Shown piece by piece: positions 26,203 through 34,817 of a DNA stretch of 64,000 nucleotides (within the stretch, counting starts at the first letter, position 1; the number at the start of each line of letters is the position of its first letter). This DNA comes from an uncultured Mailhella sp. (lineage in GTDB: Bacteria; Desulfobacterota; Desulfovibrionia; Desulfovibrionales; Desulfovibrionaceae): NCBI GenBank assembly GCA_910578585.1, contig CAJTRG010000002.1, positions 121,668-185,667 of the forward strand. The letters run 5' to 3'. Both the position numbers and the translations under genes were made by a program. Under the pieces are notes generated by a model. It had not been told where the DNA came from. It saw only the letters and a program-made list of their open reading frames with translations, and made no database searches.

Positions 26203-27333
26203 TTATTCAATATTTCGTTTTTTTAATTTTTCAATAAGGGTTGTTCGTTTAATTCCAAGAATTTCAGCAGCTTGGTTTTTCACACCCTCAACTTGCTCCA
26301 GAGCTTCATTAATAATATTGTCTTCAATCATTTCTAAAAATTCTTTCAAATTCATATTTTTATTTTTCATATCGTTGAGCGTTGGAAGAGCATGATTTTG
26401 TGCAGAACTTGAAAAATCTGAAAAACCTTGGGTTAAGATGGAAGTAAGGGATTTCTTTTCTTCCTGAGTTACACTGGAATTAAGGGATATTTCTTTTTCT
26501 TTTGTTTTTGCTTCAAAAATGGTAATTTCTTCTGGCAGTGGAGGAAGGGCACTAACATCACCCACGCCATTTAAAATTTTTGAAGATAAATCAGAAAGCA
26601 CGACTTGAGGGCCGTCTGCTAAAATGCTTAAACGTTCGGTAAAGTTTTCCAGTTCACGAACGTTTCCGGGCCAGGTATAATTTAAAAATACTTTGGCCAC
26701 TTCTTCAGAAAGGGTTAATTGTCCACGTTCTTTCTTTTCGCAAAAATGTTTTAAAAAAGTTTCAGCCAAGGCAATAATATCATTACCTCTTTCACGCAGT
26801 GGTGGTAAATGAAGCGGAATAACGTTTAATCGATAATATAAATCTTCTCTGAAATTGCCAAGGACAACTTCCTGTTCCAAATCTCTGTTGGTTGCAGCAA
26901 TAATGCGCACATCAATTTTTTTAGGGCCATTGCCGCCCACACGTTCAATTTCTTTTTCCTGCAAAACACGCAAAATTTTAACCTGCAAAGAAGTATCCAT
27001 TTCACCTATTTCATCAAGAAAAATAGTGCCGCCTTCAGCTAATTCAAAACGACCGGGTTTTGTGCGGATAGCATGAGTAAACGCACCTTTTTCATGTCCA
27101 AAAAGTTCAGATTCCAAAAGTTCTTTAGGTATAGCACCACAGTTAACAGGAATAAAAGGAGCATTGGCACGTTTACTTTCTTTATGCAGCGTGCGCACGA
27201 GAACTTCTTTCCCTGTTCCAGATTCGCCTGTAACAAGAACTGTACTGTCTGTTGGGGCAACTTTACGAAGAATTCTAAAAACTTCTGATAGAGATGTATC
27301 TTCGCCGATTATCCCTAAACCTTTTTGGGACAT
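26203..27333 (-). CDS. Sigma-54-dependent transcriptional activator without receiver domain
   Basis: A 376-aa protein that begins directly with the AAA+ domain: Walker A VLVTGESGTGKEVLVRTLH (about residue 35), Walker B TIFLDEIGEMD, and GNVRELENF. At the C-terminus is a Fis-type HTH, AAEILGIKRTTLIEKLKKR. The sigma-54 contact loop reads GAFTHA, where the usual motif is GAFTGA. The lack of a sensor domain suggests control by another protein, as in FleQ/PspF-like regulators. GGAGAGAAACT precedes the ATG. It heads the run through the TPR gene, pth and rho. Confidence 0.9.
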   Translation of the reverse strand: MSQKGLGIIGEDTSLSEVFRILRKVAPTDSTVLVTGESGTGKEVLVRTLHKESKRANAPFIPVNCGAIPKELLESELFGHEKGAFTHAIRTKPGRFELAEGGTIFLDEIGEMDTSLQVKILRVLQEKEIERVGGNGPKKIDVRIIAATNRDLEQEVVLGNFREDLYYRLNVIPLHLPPLRERGNDIIALAETFLKHFCEKKERGQLTLSEEVAKVFLNYTWPGNVRELENFTERLSILADGPQVVLSDLSSKILNGVGDVSALPPLPEEITIFEAKTKEKEISLNSSVTQEEKKSLTSILTQGFSDFSSSAQNHALPTLNDMKNKNMNLKEFLEMIEDNIINEALEQVEGVKNQAAEILGIKRTTLIEKLKKRNIE

Positions 27334-27477
27334 AGTTTCTCTCCATAGGAGTAATTTAATTTATGTAATTATTTTAGTACAAAAATAAAAAGTGTCAATA
27401 GTCTGACAGATAAAAATTGAAATTTTTTATGCTGCTTCTCTCTGTTTTATCAGCATGTTAATTCTTTTTAATAGGTT

Positions 27478-27520
27478 AAATAAAAAGGCTAAGAAATTTT
27501 ACGAATAAAACCTCTTAGCC
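27478..27520 (-). terminator. Terminator of the secreted hydrolase gene
   Basis: Read on the minus strand, GGCTAAGA pairs with TCTTAGCC (27513-27520 and 27487-27494). An inner TTTTA/TAAAA stem closes on a UUCG-type loop, and TTTTTA follows at the low-coordinate side. Confidence 0.75.
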
Positions 27521-27547
27521 ATGTATTAAAGAAAGACAGTATTTTAT

Positions 27548-28669
27548 TTATTTTGCAAAGGTATTCTTGAAAAATGTATCCAGCTTGGCAAAAGGAATAA
27601 CATTCATGTTATCGTACAAATCTGTATGAGAAGCTCCCGGAATAATCATGAGCTCTTTGTTATCGCCTTTAAGAAGCTTATAAGCATCCTGGCTGTACAT
27701 CAAAGAATGAGCCTTTTCTCCATGAACAAGAAGAACGGCGCTTCTGATTTCCGGAGCATATTCAAATAAACGCATATTCATAAGAGAACCGGCTGCAGTT
27801 GCTGTCCAGCCATTGTTGGAATTTAAACAGCGAGCATGATAGCCCCTTTTTGTTTTATAATACGCCACATAATCTTTTAAAAACTGTGGAGCATCGGCAG
27901 GAGCAACTTCCGGAAGGGCGCCTCCAGCTGTATACATTCCTGTTTTATAAGCTTCAGTTCTTTGTTTATTGTAAGCGACGCGCGCTTCATATCTGCCATT
28001 TTCATCAATGGAATCAAAATATCCAAGGGCAGTATTGCGGCTCATATCATACATTGTGATAATTGCGCTGGCTTTAATTCTTGTATCAAGTGCAGCTGTT
28101 TGCAAAGCCATGCCGCCCCAGCCGCAAATTCCAATAATTCCAATTTGTTCAGGATTTACATTTTCTCTTGTGGAAAGAAAATCAATGGCAGCCTGATAAT
28201 CTTCAACATTGATATCTGGGGAATTAAATGCGCGTGGATAGCCGGTACTTTCTCCGGTAAAGGAAGGGTCAAATGCAAGAGCAAGAAATCCTCGTTTTGC
28301 CATTTCCTGTGCATAAAGGCCGGAGGCTTGTTCTTTCACAGCACCAAATGGGCCGCAAACAGCAATTGCCGGAAGTTTTCCTGTAGAATTTTTGGGTTCG
28401 TAAAGGTCAGCAGCAAGCGTAATACCAAAATGATTTACAAATGTTACTTTTTTATGATTTACTTCTTGGCTTAGCGGAAAAACTTTATCCCATTCGCTGG
28501 TCAGTTCGATTGGTTCGCTATGAATTGCCATATCTGTTATTGTTCCATAATTTTTCATATGTTCTCCTTTTAATTCTGTTTGAGAAGCCGCTTTTGCCTG
28601 CACATTCCATGCTGCGCCTGAGAAAGCAAACATTAAAGCACAACTCAAGATAACTATGCTTTTCTTCAT
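27548..28669 (-). CDS. Exported alpha/beta hydrolase (dienelactone hydrolase-like)
   Basis: A 373-aa protein with a signal peptide (MKKSIVILSCALMFAFSGAA to about VQA). The hydrolase fold shows the oxyanion-side PAIAVCGPFGAVKEQASG, and a nucleophile elbow IGICGWGGMAL where cysteine takes the usual serine place. The C-terminal histidine is in PGASHTDLYD. The substrate is unknown. AAGGAG lies 8 bases before the ATG. It is divergent from a LysR gene 132 bases away, which is probably its regulator. Confidence 0.82.
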   Translation of the reverse strand: MKKSIVILSCALMFAFSGAAWNVQAKAASQTELKGEHMKNYGTITDMAIHSEPIELTSEWDKVFPLSQEVNHKKVTFVNHFGITLAADLYEPKNSTGKLPAIAVCGPFGAVKEQASGLYAQEMAKRGFLALAFDPSFTGESTGYPRAFNSPDINVEDYQAAIDFLSTRENVNPEQIGIIGICGWGGMALQTAALDTRIKASAIITMYDMSRNTALGYFDSIDENGRYEARVAYNKQRTEAYKTGMYTAGGALPEVAPADAPQFLKDYVAYYKTKRGYHARCLNSNNGWTATAAGSLMNMRLFEYAPEIRSAVLLVHGEKAHSLMYSQDAYKLLKGDNKELMIIPGASHTDLYDNMNVIPFAKLDTFFKNTFAK

Positions 28670-28751
28670 TATATTTTCTCCTTGCTTTTTGAGTATGAAT
28701 ATGGGGGAATCAATGAAATAGCAAATACTTTGTTTTTATGGTATGGTATGC

Positions 28752-28781
28752 TTGACAGGCATAACACTTACTCAGTATACT
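28752..28781 (+). promoter_or_regulatory. Sigma-70 promoter of the LysR gene
   Basis: TTGACA (28752-28757), 18-bp spacer, TATACT (28776-28781), 20 bases before the LysR start codon. The spacer probably also contains the regulator's own site, as is usual for divergent LysR genes. Confidence 0.65.
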
Positions 28782-28801
28782 CAAAATTAGGAGAAATTTA
28801 T

Positions 28802-29695
28802 ATGGAAATCAGAGTATTACGGTATTTTTTAGCTATAGCAAAAGAAGAAACTATTTCTGGTGCTGCAAATTTACTCCACCTTACACAGCCAACACTTTCA
28901 AGACAAATAAAAGAGCTCGAAGAACAACTGGGACAAAAATTGCTTGTCCGTGGAAGCCATAGAGTTACACTGACGAAAGAAGGAATGATTTTATTAAAAC
29001 GTGCTGAAGAAATTATTGCCATGGTTGATAAAACCGAAGCAGAATTCAATTCCATGGAAAATAAAATCAGCGGTGATATTTATATTGGCGGAGGAGAAAC
29101 ATACGCCATAAAGCCCATTGCTGAAATTATGAAAACCATACGCGATGCGTATCCTCATATTTATTTTCATCTTTACAGCGGCAATTCCTATGATGTGGCA
29201 GAAAGGCTGAATAAAGGTCTTCTGGATTTTGGCATTTTTATTCAACCTGCTGATATTACAAAATATAATTTTATCAACCTGCCAGATTATGATGAATGGG
29301 GCGTTATTATGCGAAAAGATTCTCCCTTGGCGCAAAAAGATTTTATTGATAAAAATGATTTGCTGAATTTACCCTTAATTTGTTCCAGACAAGCCATTGC
29401 TAATGAATTATCTGAAAATATATTTACAAAATGGTTTGGCGAAGATTTTAATAAACTCAATATAGTGGCAACATTTAATCTTGTTTATAATGCAGCCATT
29501 ATGGTGGAATCAGGCCTTGGCTATATAATTTCCCTTAATAAGTTAGTCAATACTTCAAAAACAAGTTCACTTTGTTTTCGTCCCTTATCACCTAAACTTG
29601 AATCTGGATTAAATATTGTTTGGAAGAAATCACAAGTATTTTCAGCTGCTGCGGAATTATTTTTAGAACATTTACGAAAAAATTTTAATGAATAA
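28802..29695 (+). CDS. LysR-family transcriptional regulator
   Basis: A 297-aa protein. An N-terminal winged HTH (MEIRVLRYFLAIAKEETISG and LTQPTLSRQIKELEEQLG) leads to a two-lobed effector domain from about residue 90. The ATG at 28802 has AGGAG 7 bases upstream; the longer frame from 28682 would run through the promoter. It faces the exported hydrolase gene and probably controls it. The effector is unknown. Confidence 0.93.
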   Translation: MEIRVLRYFLAIAKEETISGAANLLHLTQPTLSRQIKELEEQLGQKLLVRGSHRVTLTKEGMILLKRAEEIIAMVDKTEAEFNSMENKISGDIYIGGGETYAIKPIAEIMKTIRDAYPHIYFHLYSGNSYDVAERLNKGLLDFGIFIQPADITKYNFINLPDYDEWGVIMRKDSPLAQKDFIDKNDLLNLPLICSRQAIANELSENIFTKWFGEDFNKLNIVATFNLVYNAAIMVESGLGYIISLNKLVNTSKTSSLCFRPLSPKLESGLNIVWKKSQVFSAAAELFLEHLRKNFNE

Positions 29696-29743
29696 TGCGG
29701 TATTTTGCAGTGCTAATTATTTTTATCTTATCCAAGGTTAAAC

Positions 29744-29773
29744 TTGACAAAATGCAGCATTAGCACATATTAT
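29744..29773 (+). promoter_or_regulatory. Sigma-70 promoter of the ABC ATPase gene
   Basis: TTGACA (29744-29749), 18-bp spacer, TATTAT (29768-29773), 44 bases before the start codon. Confidence 0.6.
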
Positions 29774-29816
29774 TAGCGTTTATGGTTGGAAATGTAGCGG
29801 ATGCATTGGAGGATAT

Positions 29817-30545
29817 ATGCCTATTCTTGAAATTCATAACGTACATAAATGGTATGGCGATTTTCATGTATTAAACGGAATCAGTGAAACTGTTGAAAAG
29901 GGCGAAGTTGTTTTCATTTGCGGGCCTTCCGGATCTGGCAAAAGTACGTTTATTCGTTGTTTAAATAGATTGGAAGCCATTCAGCAAGGCACTATTTTGC
30001 TTGAGGGTGTTGATATTTATGATAAACGTCAGGATGTGAATGTTCTCAGAAGTGAAGTGGGCATGGTTTTCCAGCAGTTCAATCTTTATCCACACCTCAG
30101 CGTTCTTGATAATATTACTTTAGCACCCATGAAAGTGCGCAGACTTCCCAAGCATAAAGCCGTTTCCATTGCCATGGAACTTCTTGAACGTGTGGGCATT
30201 TTGAATCAGGCTCATAAATATCCTATCCAATTATCAGGCGGACAGCAGCAGCGTGTTGCCATTGCCCGTGCTCTTGCCATGCAGCCAAAAGTTATGCTTT
30301 TTGATGAACCAACCTCAGCTCTTGACCCTGAAATGGTTAACGAAGTTTTAAATGTTATGAAAGGTCTTGCTTCTGACGGCATGACCATGATGTGTGTTAC
30401 CCACGAAATGGCATTTGCCAGGGAAGTTGCGGACAGAATTATTTTCATGGATCATGGCGAAGCCCTTGAAAAGGCAAGTCCTCAAGAGTTTTTTAACAAT
30501 CCAAAACATGAACGTACCAGAGCATTTTTAAGAGAGATTTTATAA
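29817..30545 (+). CDS. Amino-acid ABC transporter ATP-binding protein (GlnQ type)
   Basis: A 242-aa ATPase with Walker A CGPSGSGKSTFIRCL, Q-loop FQQFNLYPHLSV, signature LSGGQQQRVAIARALA, Walker B VMLFDEPTSALDPEMV and switch CVTHEMAFAREV. It matches the polar amino-acid uptake subfamily. No permease or binding-protein gene is adjacent in this window, so its partners must be encoded elsewhere. GGAGGATAT precedes the ATG. Confidence 0.92.
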   Translation: MPILEIHNVHKWYGDFHVLNGISETVEKGEVVFICGPSGSGKSTFIRCLNRLEAIQQGTILLEGVDIYDKRQDVNVLRSEVGMVFQQFNLYPHLSVLDNITLAPMKVRRLPKHKAVSIAMELLERVGILNQAHKYPIQLSGGQQQRVAIARALAMQPKVMLFDEPTSALDPEMVNEVLNVMKGLASDGMTMMCVTHEMAFAREVADRIIFMDHGEALEKASPQEFFNNPKHERTRAFLREIL

Positions 30546-30582
30546 TATTCATTATAAGATAGACTAATCATTATGAGGAAAT

Positions 30583-32265
30583 ATGAGTAACGAACAGGAA
30601 AAAGTTATTTATTCAATGCACCGTGTGACAAAACGTCACGGGCAAAAAGAAGTTTTGAAAGACATCACCCTTGGCTATTTTTACGGCGCTAAAATTGGTG
30701 TTCTTGGCTTAAATGGTGCAGGTAAATCATCACTTCTCAAAATTTTAGCAGGTGTTGATAAAAATTTTGACGGGAATATTGTTATTGCCCCGGGCTACAG
30801 CATTGGTTACCTTGAACAGGAACCTCTTGTGGATGAAACAAGAACTGTGCGTGAAGTTGTTGAAGAAGGCGTAAAAGAAGTTATTGATTTAGTTCATGAA
30901 TTCAACGATATCAATGCGAAATTTGCTGAACCCATGGAACCTGAGGAAATGGACGCTTTGATTGACCGTCAGGCAAAAGTTCAGGAAAAGATGGACGCCA
31001 TGGACGCTTGGGATATTGACTCTCGCCTTGAAATGGCTATGGATGCTCTTCGTTGCCCGCCGGCTGATGCAAAAGTTTCTGAAATTTCAGGCGGAGAAAA
31101 ACGTCGTGTTGCTCTTTGCCGTTTGCTTTTGCAAAATCCCGATGTGCTCCTTTTGGACGAACCGACCAACCACTTGGACGCTGAATCTGTTGCCTGGCTT
31201 GAACGTTTCCTCCATACCTTCCCCGGAACTGTTATTGCTGTTACCCACGACCGTTATTTTCTGGATAATGTTGCGGGCTGGATTTTGGAACTTGACCGCG
31301 GCAAAGGCATTCCATGGAAAGGCAATTACTCTTCATGGCTTGAGCAAAAGGAAAAACGTCTTGCCCTTGAAGAACGTTCCGACAAGGAAAGACAAAAAAC
31401 ACTGGCTCGTGAGCTTGAATGGATCAGAATGGCTCCAAAGGGCAGACATGCCAAAAGTAAAGCCCGTATCAATGCCTACGAAGCCATGGTCAGCCATGAA
31501 AGTGAACGTCTTGCCGATGAACTGGAAATTTATATTCCGCCGGGACCACGCCTTGGCAACACTGTAATCCAGGCTGAAAATATTAACAAAAGCATGGGCG
31601 ATAAAGAGTTAATGGAAAACATGAACTTTATCATCCAACCTGGTGCTATTGTTGGGATTATTGGTCCAAACGGAGCAGGGAAGTCAACCCTTTTCAAAAT
31701 GATTACCGGCCAGGAAAAGCCAGACAGCGGCAGCATGAAGCTTGGTGAAACTGTTAAACTTGCCTATGTTGATCAGGGACGTGAAAGCTTGCAGGCTGGT
31801 AAAAGTGTTTATGATATTATCAGCGCCGGTTCTGAATTTATCAAGCTTGGCAACCGTGATGTCAATGCCCGTGCGTACTGCTCACGCTTCAATTTTAACG
31901 GCAGTGACCAGCAAAAAGATGTCAGTCTTTTATCCGGCGGGGAACGCGGTCGTCTGCACCTTGCGCAAATGCTCAAATCAGGCTCCAATGTTCTTCTTCT
32001 TGACGAACCAACCAATGATTTGGACGTTAACACCATGCGTGCCCTTGAGGATGCTCTTGAAAACTTCGCTGGCTGCGTGCTTGTTATCAGCCACGACCGT
32101 TGGTTCCTGGACCGTATCGCAACCCATATTCTTGCCTTTGAAGATGAGGGCGTTGTGAACTTCTTTGACGGCAACTACACGGAATATGAAGAAGACAGAC
32201 GCAAACGCCTCGGCAAAAGCGCTGATACACCTCACCGCATGAAGTTCAGAAGATTAACACGATAA
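30583..32265 (+). CDS. ettA: Energy-dependent translational throttle protein EttA (ABC-F)
   Basis: A 560-aa protein with two ABC ATPase domains: Walker A GLNGAGKSSLLK and GPNGAGKSTLFK, signatures ISGGEKRRVALC and LSGGERGRLHLA. They are joined by the arginine/lysine-rich linker ELEWIRMAPKGRHAKSKARI. There are no membrane segments, as expected for ABC-F proteins that bind the ribosomal E site and gate translation according to energy status. GAGGAAAT precedes the ATG, and a strong terminator follows. Confidence 0.96.
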   Translation: MSNEQEKVIYSMHRVTKRHGQKEVLKDITLGYFYGAKIGVLGLNGAGKSSLLKILAGVDKNFDGNIVIAPGYSIGYLEQEPLVDETRTVREVVEEGVKEVIDLVHEFNDINAKFAEPMEPEEMDALIDRQAKVQEKMDAMDAWDIDSRLEMAMDALRCPPADAKVSEISGGEKRRVALCRLLLQNPDVLLLDEPTNHLDAESVAWLERFLHTFPGTVIAVTHDRYFLDNVAGWILELDRGKGIPWKGNYSSWLEQKEKRLALEERSDKERQKTLARELEWIRMAPKGRHAKSKARINAYEAMVSHESERLADELEIYIPPGPRLGNTVIQAENINKSMGDKELMENMNFIIQPGAIVGIIGPNGAGKSTLFKMITGQEKPDSGSMKLGETVKLAYVDQGRESLQAGKSVYDIISAGSEFIKLGNRDVNARAYCSRFNFNGSDQQKDVSLLSGGERGRLHLAQMLKSGSNVLLLDEPTNDLDVNTMRALEDALENFAGCVLVISHDRWFLDRIATHILAFEDEGVVNFFDGNYTEYEEDRRKRLGKSADTPHRMKFRRLTR

Positions 32266-32282
32266 CATTTTCAATTAATTTT

Positions 32283-32319
32283 GTATAGGGAAAATAGTTT
32301 TGATTTTCCCTATACTTTT
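32283..32319 (+). terminator. ettA terminator
   Basis: A 13-bp perfect stem, GTATAGGGAAAAT (32283-32295) with its complement at 32303-32315, a 7-nt loop, then TTTTA. Confidence 0.88.
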
Positions 32320-32366
32320 AAATAAAGGTTACTGCAGACTTATAGTAAATTTTCAGAGGATATTTT

Positions 32367-33302
32367 ATGTCAGTTTTTAAATTATATAATATCATTGATG
32401 ATAATAAAGCGCATGAATGTAATCAATTATATGTAAAATAACGTGATATACAAAATTTTGTTGAAATGAATTTAGAATATCTTTTTAATATTAGACTGTT
32501 AAAAAGCGAATTTTCTTTTATTGCTAACGATGGAGGTAATGGAAGAATGGATACGCTTGGGCTTGATGAAAATAATTGCCCTGTAGTAATTGAATATAAG
32601 CGTAATAGTAATGATAACATTATCAATCAAGGTCTTTTTTATGTAGATTGGTTAAAATCACATCAAAAGGATTTTGAATGGATAATTTTAGAAAAAATAG
32701 ATAAAGAAACTGCAAAGTCTATTGATTGGTCCCAAACACGTTTAATTTGTATTGCAACTGATTTTAATCGTTATGATAAATTTGCAATACATCAGTGTAA
32801 GGTAAATGTTGAATTAGTAACATATAGCCGTTTTGAAAATCAAATTTTGTTTAATTTTACAAATGTCAGTTCAACAAAAAAGAACGAGGAACTTACATTT
32901 AATAATACTGAATGTATTGAGAAATTAAATAGTAATACCTTAGATACTATTCCAAAAGCATATAACAAATTTGAAAATGCAAATACCATTGTAAAACTCA
33001 TTTTTAAAGAATTTGAAGATTATATTTTTTCATTGAGTGATAATATTCAAAAAAATGTACTTATTCACTACATTGCTTATAAAAATATAAAGAATGTTGC
33101 TTGTGTTGAACTTTTTAAAAACAATTTAAAATTGTTTTTATCAATTAATCCAGAACAACAGTACATGAAAAAAAATCTTAAAATGCGCGATGTTACTTCT
33201 ATTGGACATAGAGGAACTGGTAATTTAGAAATTACAATTAATTCGTTAGAAGATCTTGAATCAATCAAAGATTTAATTAAAATAAGTGTTCAAAAAAACT
33301 AA
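32367..33302 (+). pseudogene. NucS-like/DUF5655-type nuclease-fold gene interrupted by an in-frame stop
   Basis: From the ATG at 32367 (GAGGATATTTT upstream) the frame reads MSVFKLYNIIDDNKAHECNQ, then LYVK and a TAA at 32439. It continues in the same frame with RDIQNFVEMNLEYLFNIRLL. The part after the stop shows the endonuclease-like core: RMDTLGLDENNCPVVIEYKR, WSQTRLICIATDFNRYDKFA, and a DUF5655-like end GHRGTGNLEITINSLEDLES. In the family the EIQ.LVE.NLE helix is joined to a preceding N-terminal helix, so the stop breaks the gene. A 278-aa product from the internal ATG at 32466 is still possible. The family is seen in accessory DNA; its role is unclear. Confidence 0.6.
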
Positions 33303-33420
33303 TCATTGCTTTACGAAGCTCTATTTTATTTTTTCAGTGATAGAATAATTTAGACTTGCTTTTATTTTCTTATTAGTATACATTCCTATTAATGATTAAC
33401 CTCTAACAAAGGAAAATACT

Positions 33421-33585
33421 ATGTGTGTAATATGGATGCCTGCAAATCTTCTTACTAGTGGTATCGTTGATAAAAATGATAAAATTTGTTTTAATAAAGA
33501 AAATAAAGAAACTCATCTTGATACAGAAAGCACTAAAATAACCACAGAAAGCAAAACTACTTTGGAACAAGCAGAAAAGAAATAA
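33421..33585 (+). CDS. Small ORF (54 aa), unrecognised
   Basis: Starts MCVIWMPANLLTSGIVDKND and ends in a lysine-, glutamate- and threonine-rich tail. AAAGGAAAA lies 5 bases before the ATG, and a hairpin with T-run follows. The first half is hydrophobic and the second highly charged. It is a plausible small gene but without a known family. Confidence 0.4.
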   Translation: MCVIWMPANLLTSGIVDKNDKICFNKENKETHLDTESTKITTESKTTLEQAEKK

Positions 33586-33612
33586 ACATTACAATAATAA
33601 ATAGGAAGCAGA

Positions 33613-33662
33613 TAGCCCGATATAAAACTAATACATAATGTTTTATTATTGGGTTATTTTTA
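33613..33662 (+). terminator. Imperfect hairpin with T-run after the 54-aa ORF
   Basis: TAGCCCGATATAAAAC (33613-33628) pairs imperfectly with GTTTTATTATTGGGTTA (33640-33656), followed by a T-rich tail. Confidence 0.45.
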
Positions 33663-33707
33663 TTAATATTGTCACGCTTATTGATTAGTAAAAATTGTTG
33701 AATTTAA

Positions 33708-33734
33708 CAAAAAAAGCTCGGATGAACCGAGCTT
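33708..33734 (-). terminator. Terminator of tRNA-Phe
   Basis: On the minus strand AAGCTCGG (33734-33727), loop of 5, CCGAGCTT (33721-33714), then seven or more Ts. It lies just past the tRNA-Phe 3' end. Confidence 0.85.
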
Positions 33735-33742
33735 GAAATTCG

Positions 33743-33818
<76 letters not shown>

Positions 33819-33913
33819 AACGTTTGTTCTTTATATAGAACTTATTTTACTTTGTCAAACACTTTTTTGATTTTTTCAAAAGTTTTATGAAAGCAAAATA
33901 CCATGTATAAAAG

Positions 33914-33989
33914 TGGAGCCCATGAGCAGGATTGAACTGCTGACCTTATCCTTACCAAGGATACGCTCTACCGACTGAGCCACATGGGC
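33914..33989 (-). tRNA. tRNA-Thr (GGT), copy 1
   Basis: A 76-nt cloverleaf with encoded CCA. The acceptor is GCCCATG/CATGGGC, the D-arm GCTCAGTCGGTAGAGC and the anticodon stem TATCC/GGATA with loop TTGGTAA (anticodon GGT). It is identical to the copy at 34372-34447. Confidence 0.97.
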
Positions 33990-34251
33990 GTAAACACAAG
34001 ATGTGTATTACATAAAAAAACTAAAATGGCAAGTTTTATTTTGTATAAAAATCATTTTTTCCGTTCAGCTTGGCATAATATTTTTATAGACTATTTTTAT
34101 AAAATTTTTTCACATAAAATGGAGAGGATTAGAGCTTTTATGTCCCATTTCAGCAAAGTCAATGCAAACGAACCTTCACACACGTAAAAGAAATGGAAAT
34201 TTGGGCAGCTTCTGAAATTATTCCAGAGAAAAAAATTTGAAAAAGTTTAAA

Positions 34252-34277
34252 TAAAAAAAGTTACGATTACCGTAACT
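34252..34277 (-). terminator. Terminator after tRNA-Pro
   Basis: On the minus strand AGTTACG (34277-34271), 5-nt loop, CGTAACT (34265-34259), then seven Ts. This ends the Thr(copy 2)-Pro transcript, so copy 1 of tRNA-Thr needs its own promoter. Confidence 0.85.
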
Positions 34278-34284
34278 ATTTTCG

Positions 34285-34361
34285 TGGTCGGGATGAGAGG
34301 ATTTGAACCTCCGACCCCTTGAACCCCATTCAAGTGCGCTCCCAGACTGCGCTACATCCCG
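34285..34361 (-). tRNA. tRNA-Pro (GGG)
   Basis: A 77-nt cloverleaf with encoded CCA. The acceptor is CGGGATG paired to CATCCCG, the anticodon stem CTTGA/TCAAG with loop ATGGGGT (anticodon GGG), and the T-arm GGAGGTTCAAATCCTCT. It lies 10 bases after tRNA-Thr copy 2 in the same transcript. Confidence 0.96.
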
Positions 34362-34371
34362 ACGTTATAAC

Positions 34372-34447
34372 TGGAGCCCATGAGCAGGATTGAACTGCTG
34401 ACCTTATCCTTACCAAGGATACGCTCTACCGACTGAGCCACATGGGC
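34372..34447 (-). tRNA. tRNA-Thr (GGT), copy 2
   Basis: Identical over all 76 bases to the copy at 33914-33989, with the same anticodon GGT and encoded CCA. It heads the short Thr-Pro transcription unit. Confidence 0.97.
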
Positions 34448-34706
34448 ATGTTCCAATCAACGAGAGATCTTTGTACCTAAAATAATACTTATAGTCAAGT
34501 AAAAATATCAAAATATAATGATTTTATGATTTATTTTTATGGCTAATTTTATCCTATTATATGCATAAATTATATTAACTCTATTGATGAATAATTTATT
34601 AGCTGTAAGAAAATACTTTTAAATGAACAAATTATTAAAGTAATACTTAAAAAATACAAACAACAGGATAGTTAGCATAATTAGATTAAAACATTTTGAA
34701 AGGGGG

Positions 34707-34740
34707 CAAGAGGAAAACTTTTGAAAAAGTTTTCCTCTTG
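34707..34740. repeat. 15-bp perfect inverted repeat without T-tract
   Basis: CAAGAGGAAAACTTT (34707-34721) is mirrored by its complement at 34726-34740 around a 4-nt loop. Five Gs stand just before it. Neither strand has a clear T-run after the stem, and no gene ends here, so its role (dispersed genomic repeat or RNA structure) is open. Confidence 0.6.
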
Positions 34741-34756
34741 ATAAAGAACAAAATAA

Positions 34757-34785
34757 ACAAAAAAGCCCCACAAAAAGTGGGGCAG
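34757..34785 (-). terminator. dnaK terminator
   Basis: On the minus strand GCCCCAC (34783-34777), 5-nt loop, GTGGGGC (34771-34765), followed by TTTTTTG. It is 33 bases past the dnaK stop. Confidence 0.88.
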
Positions 34786-34817
34786 TTTTATATCTCTCAA
34801 TCAGAGCTTATTGAACT

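Noticed and set aside
33984..34187. 67-codon plus-strand ORF between tRNA genes
   Set aside because: Starts within the tRNA-Thr gene, no ribosome site, no protein-like pattern.
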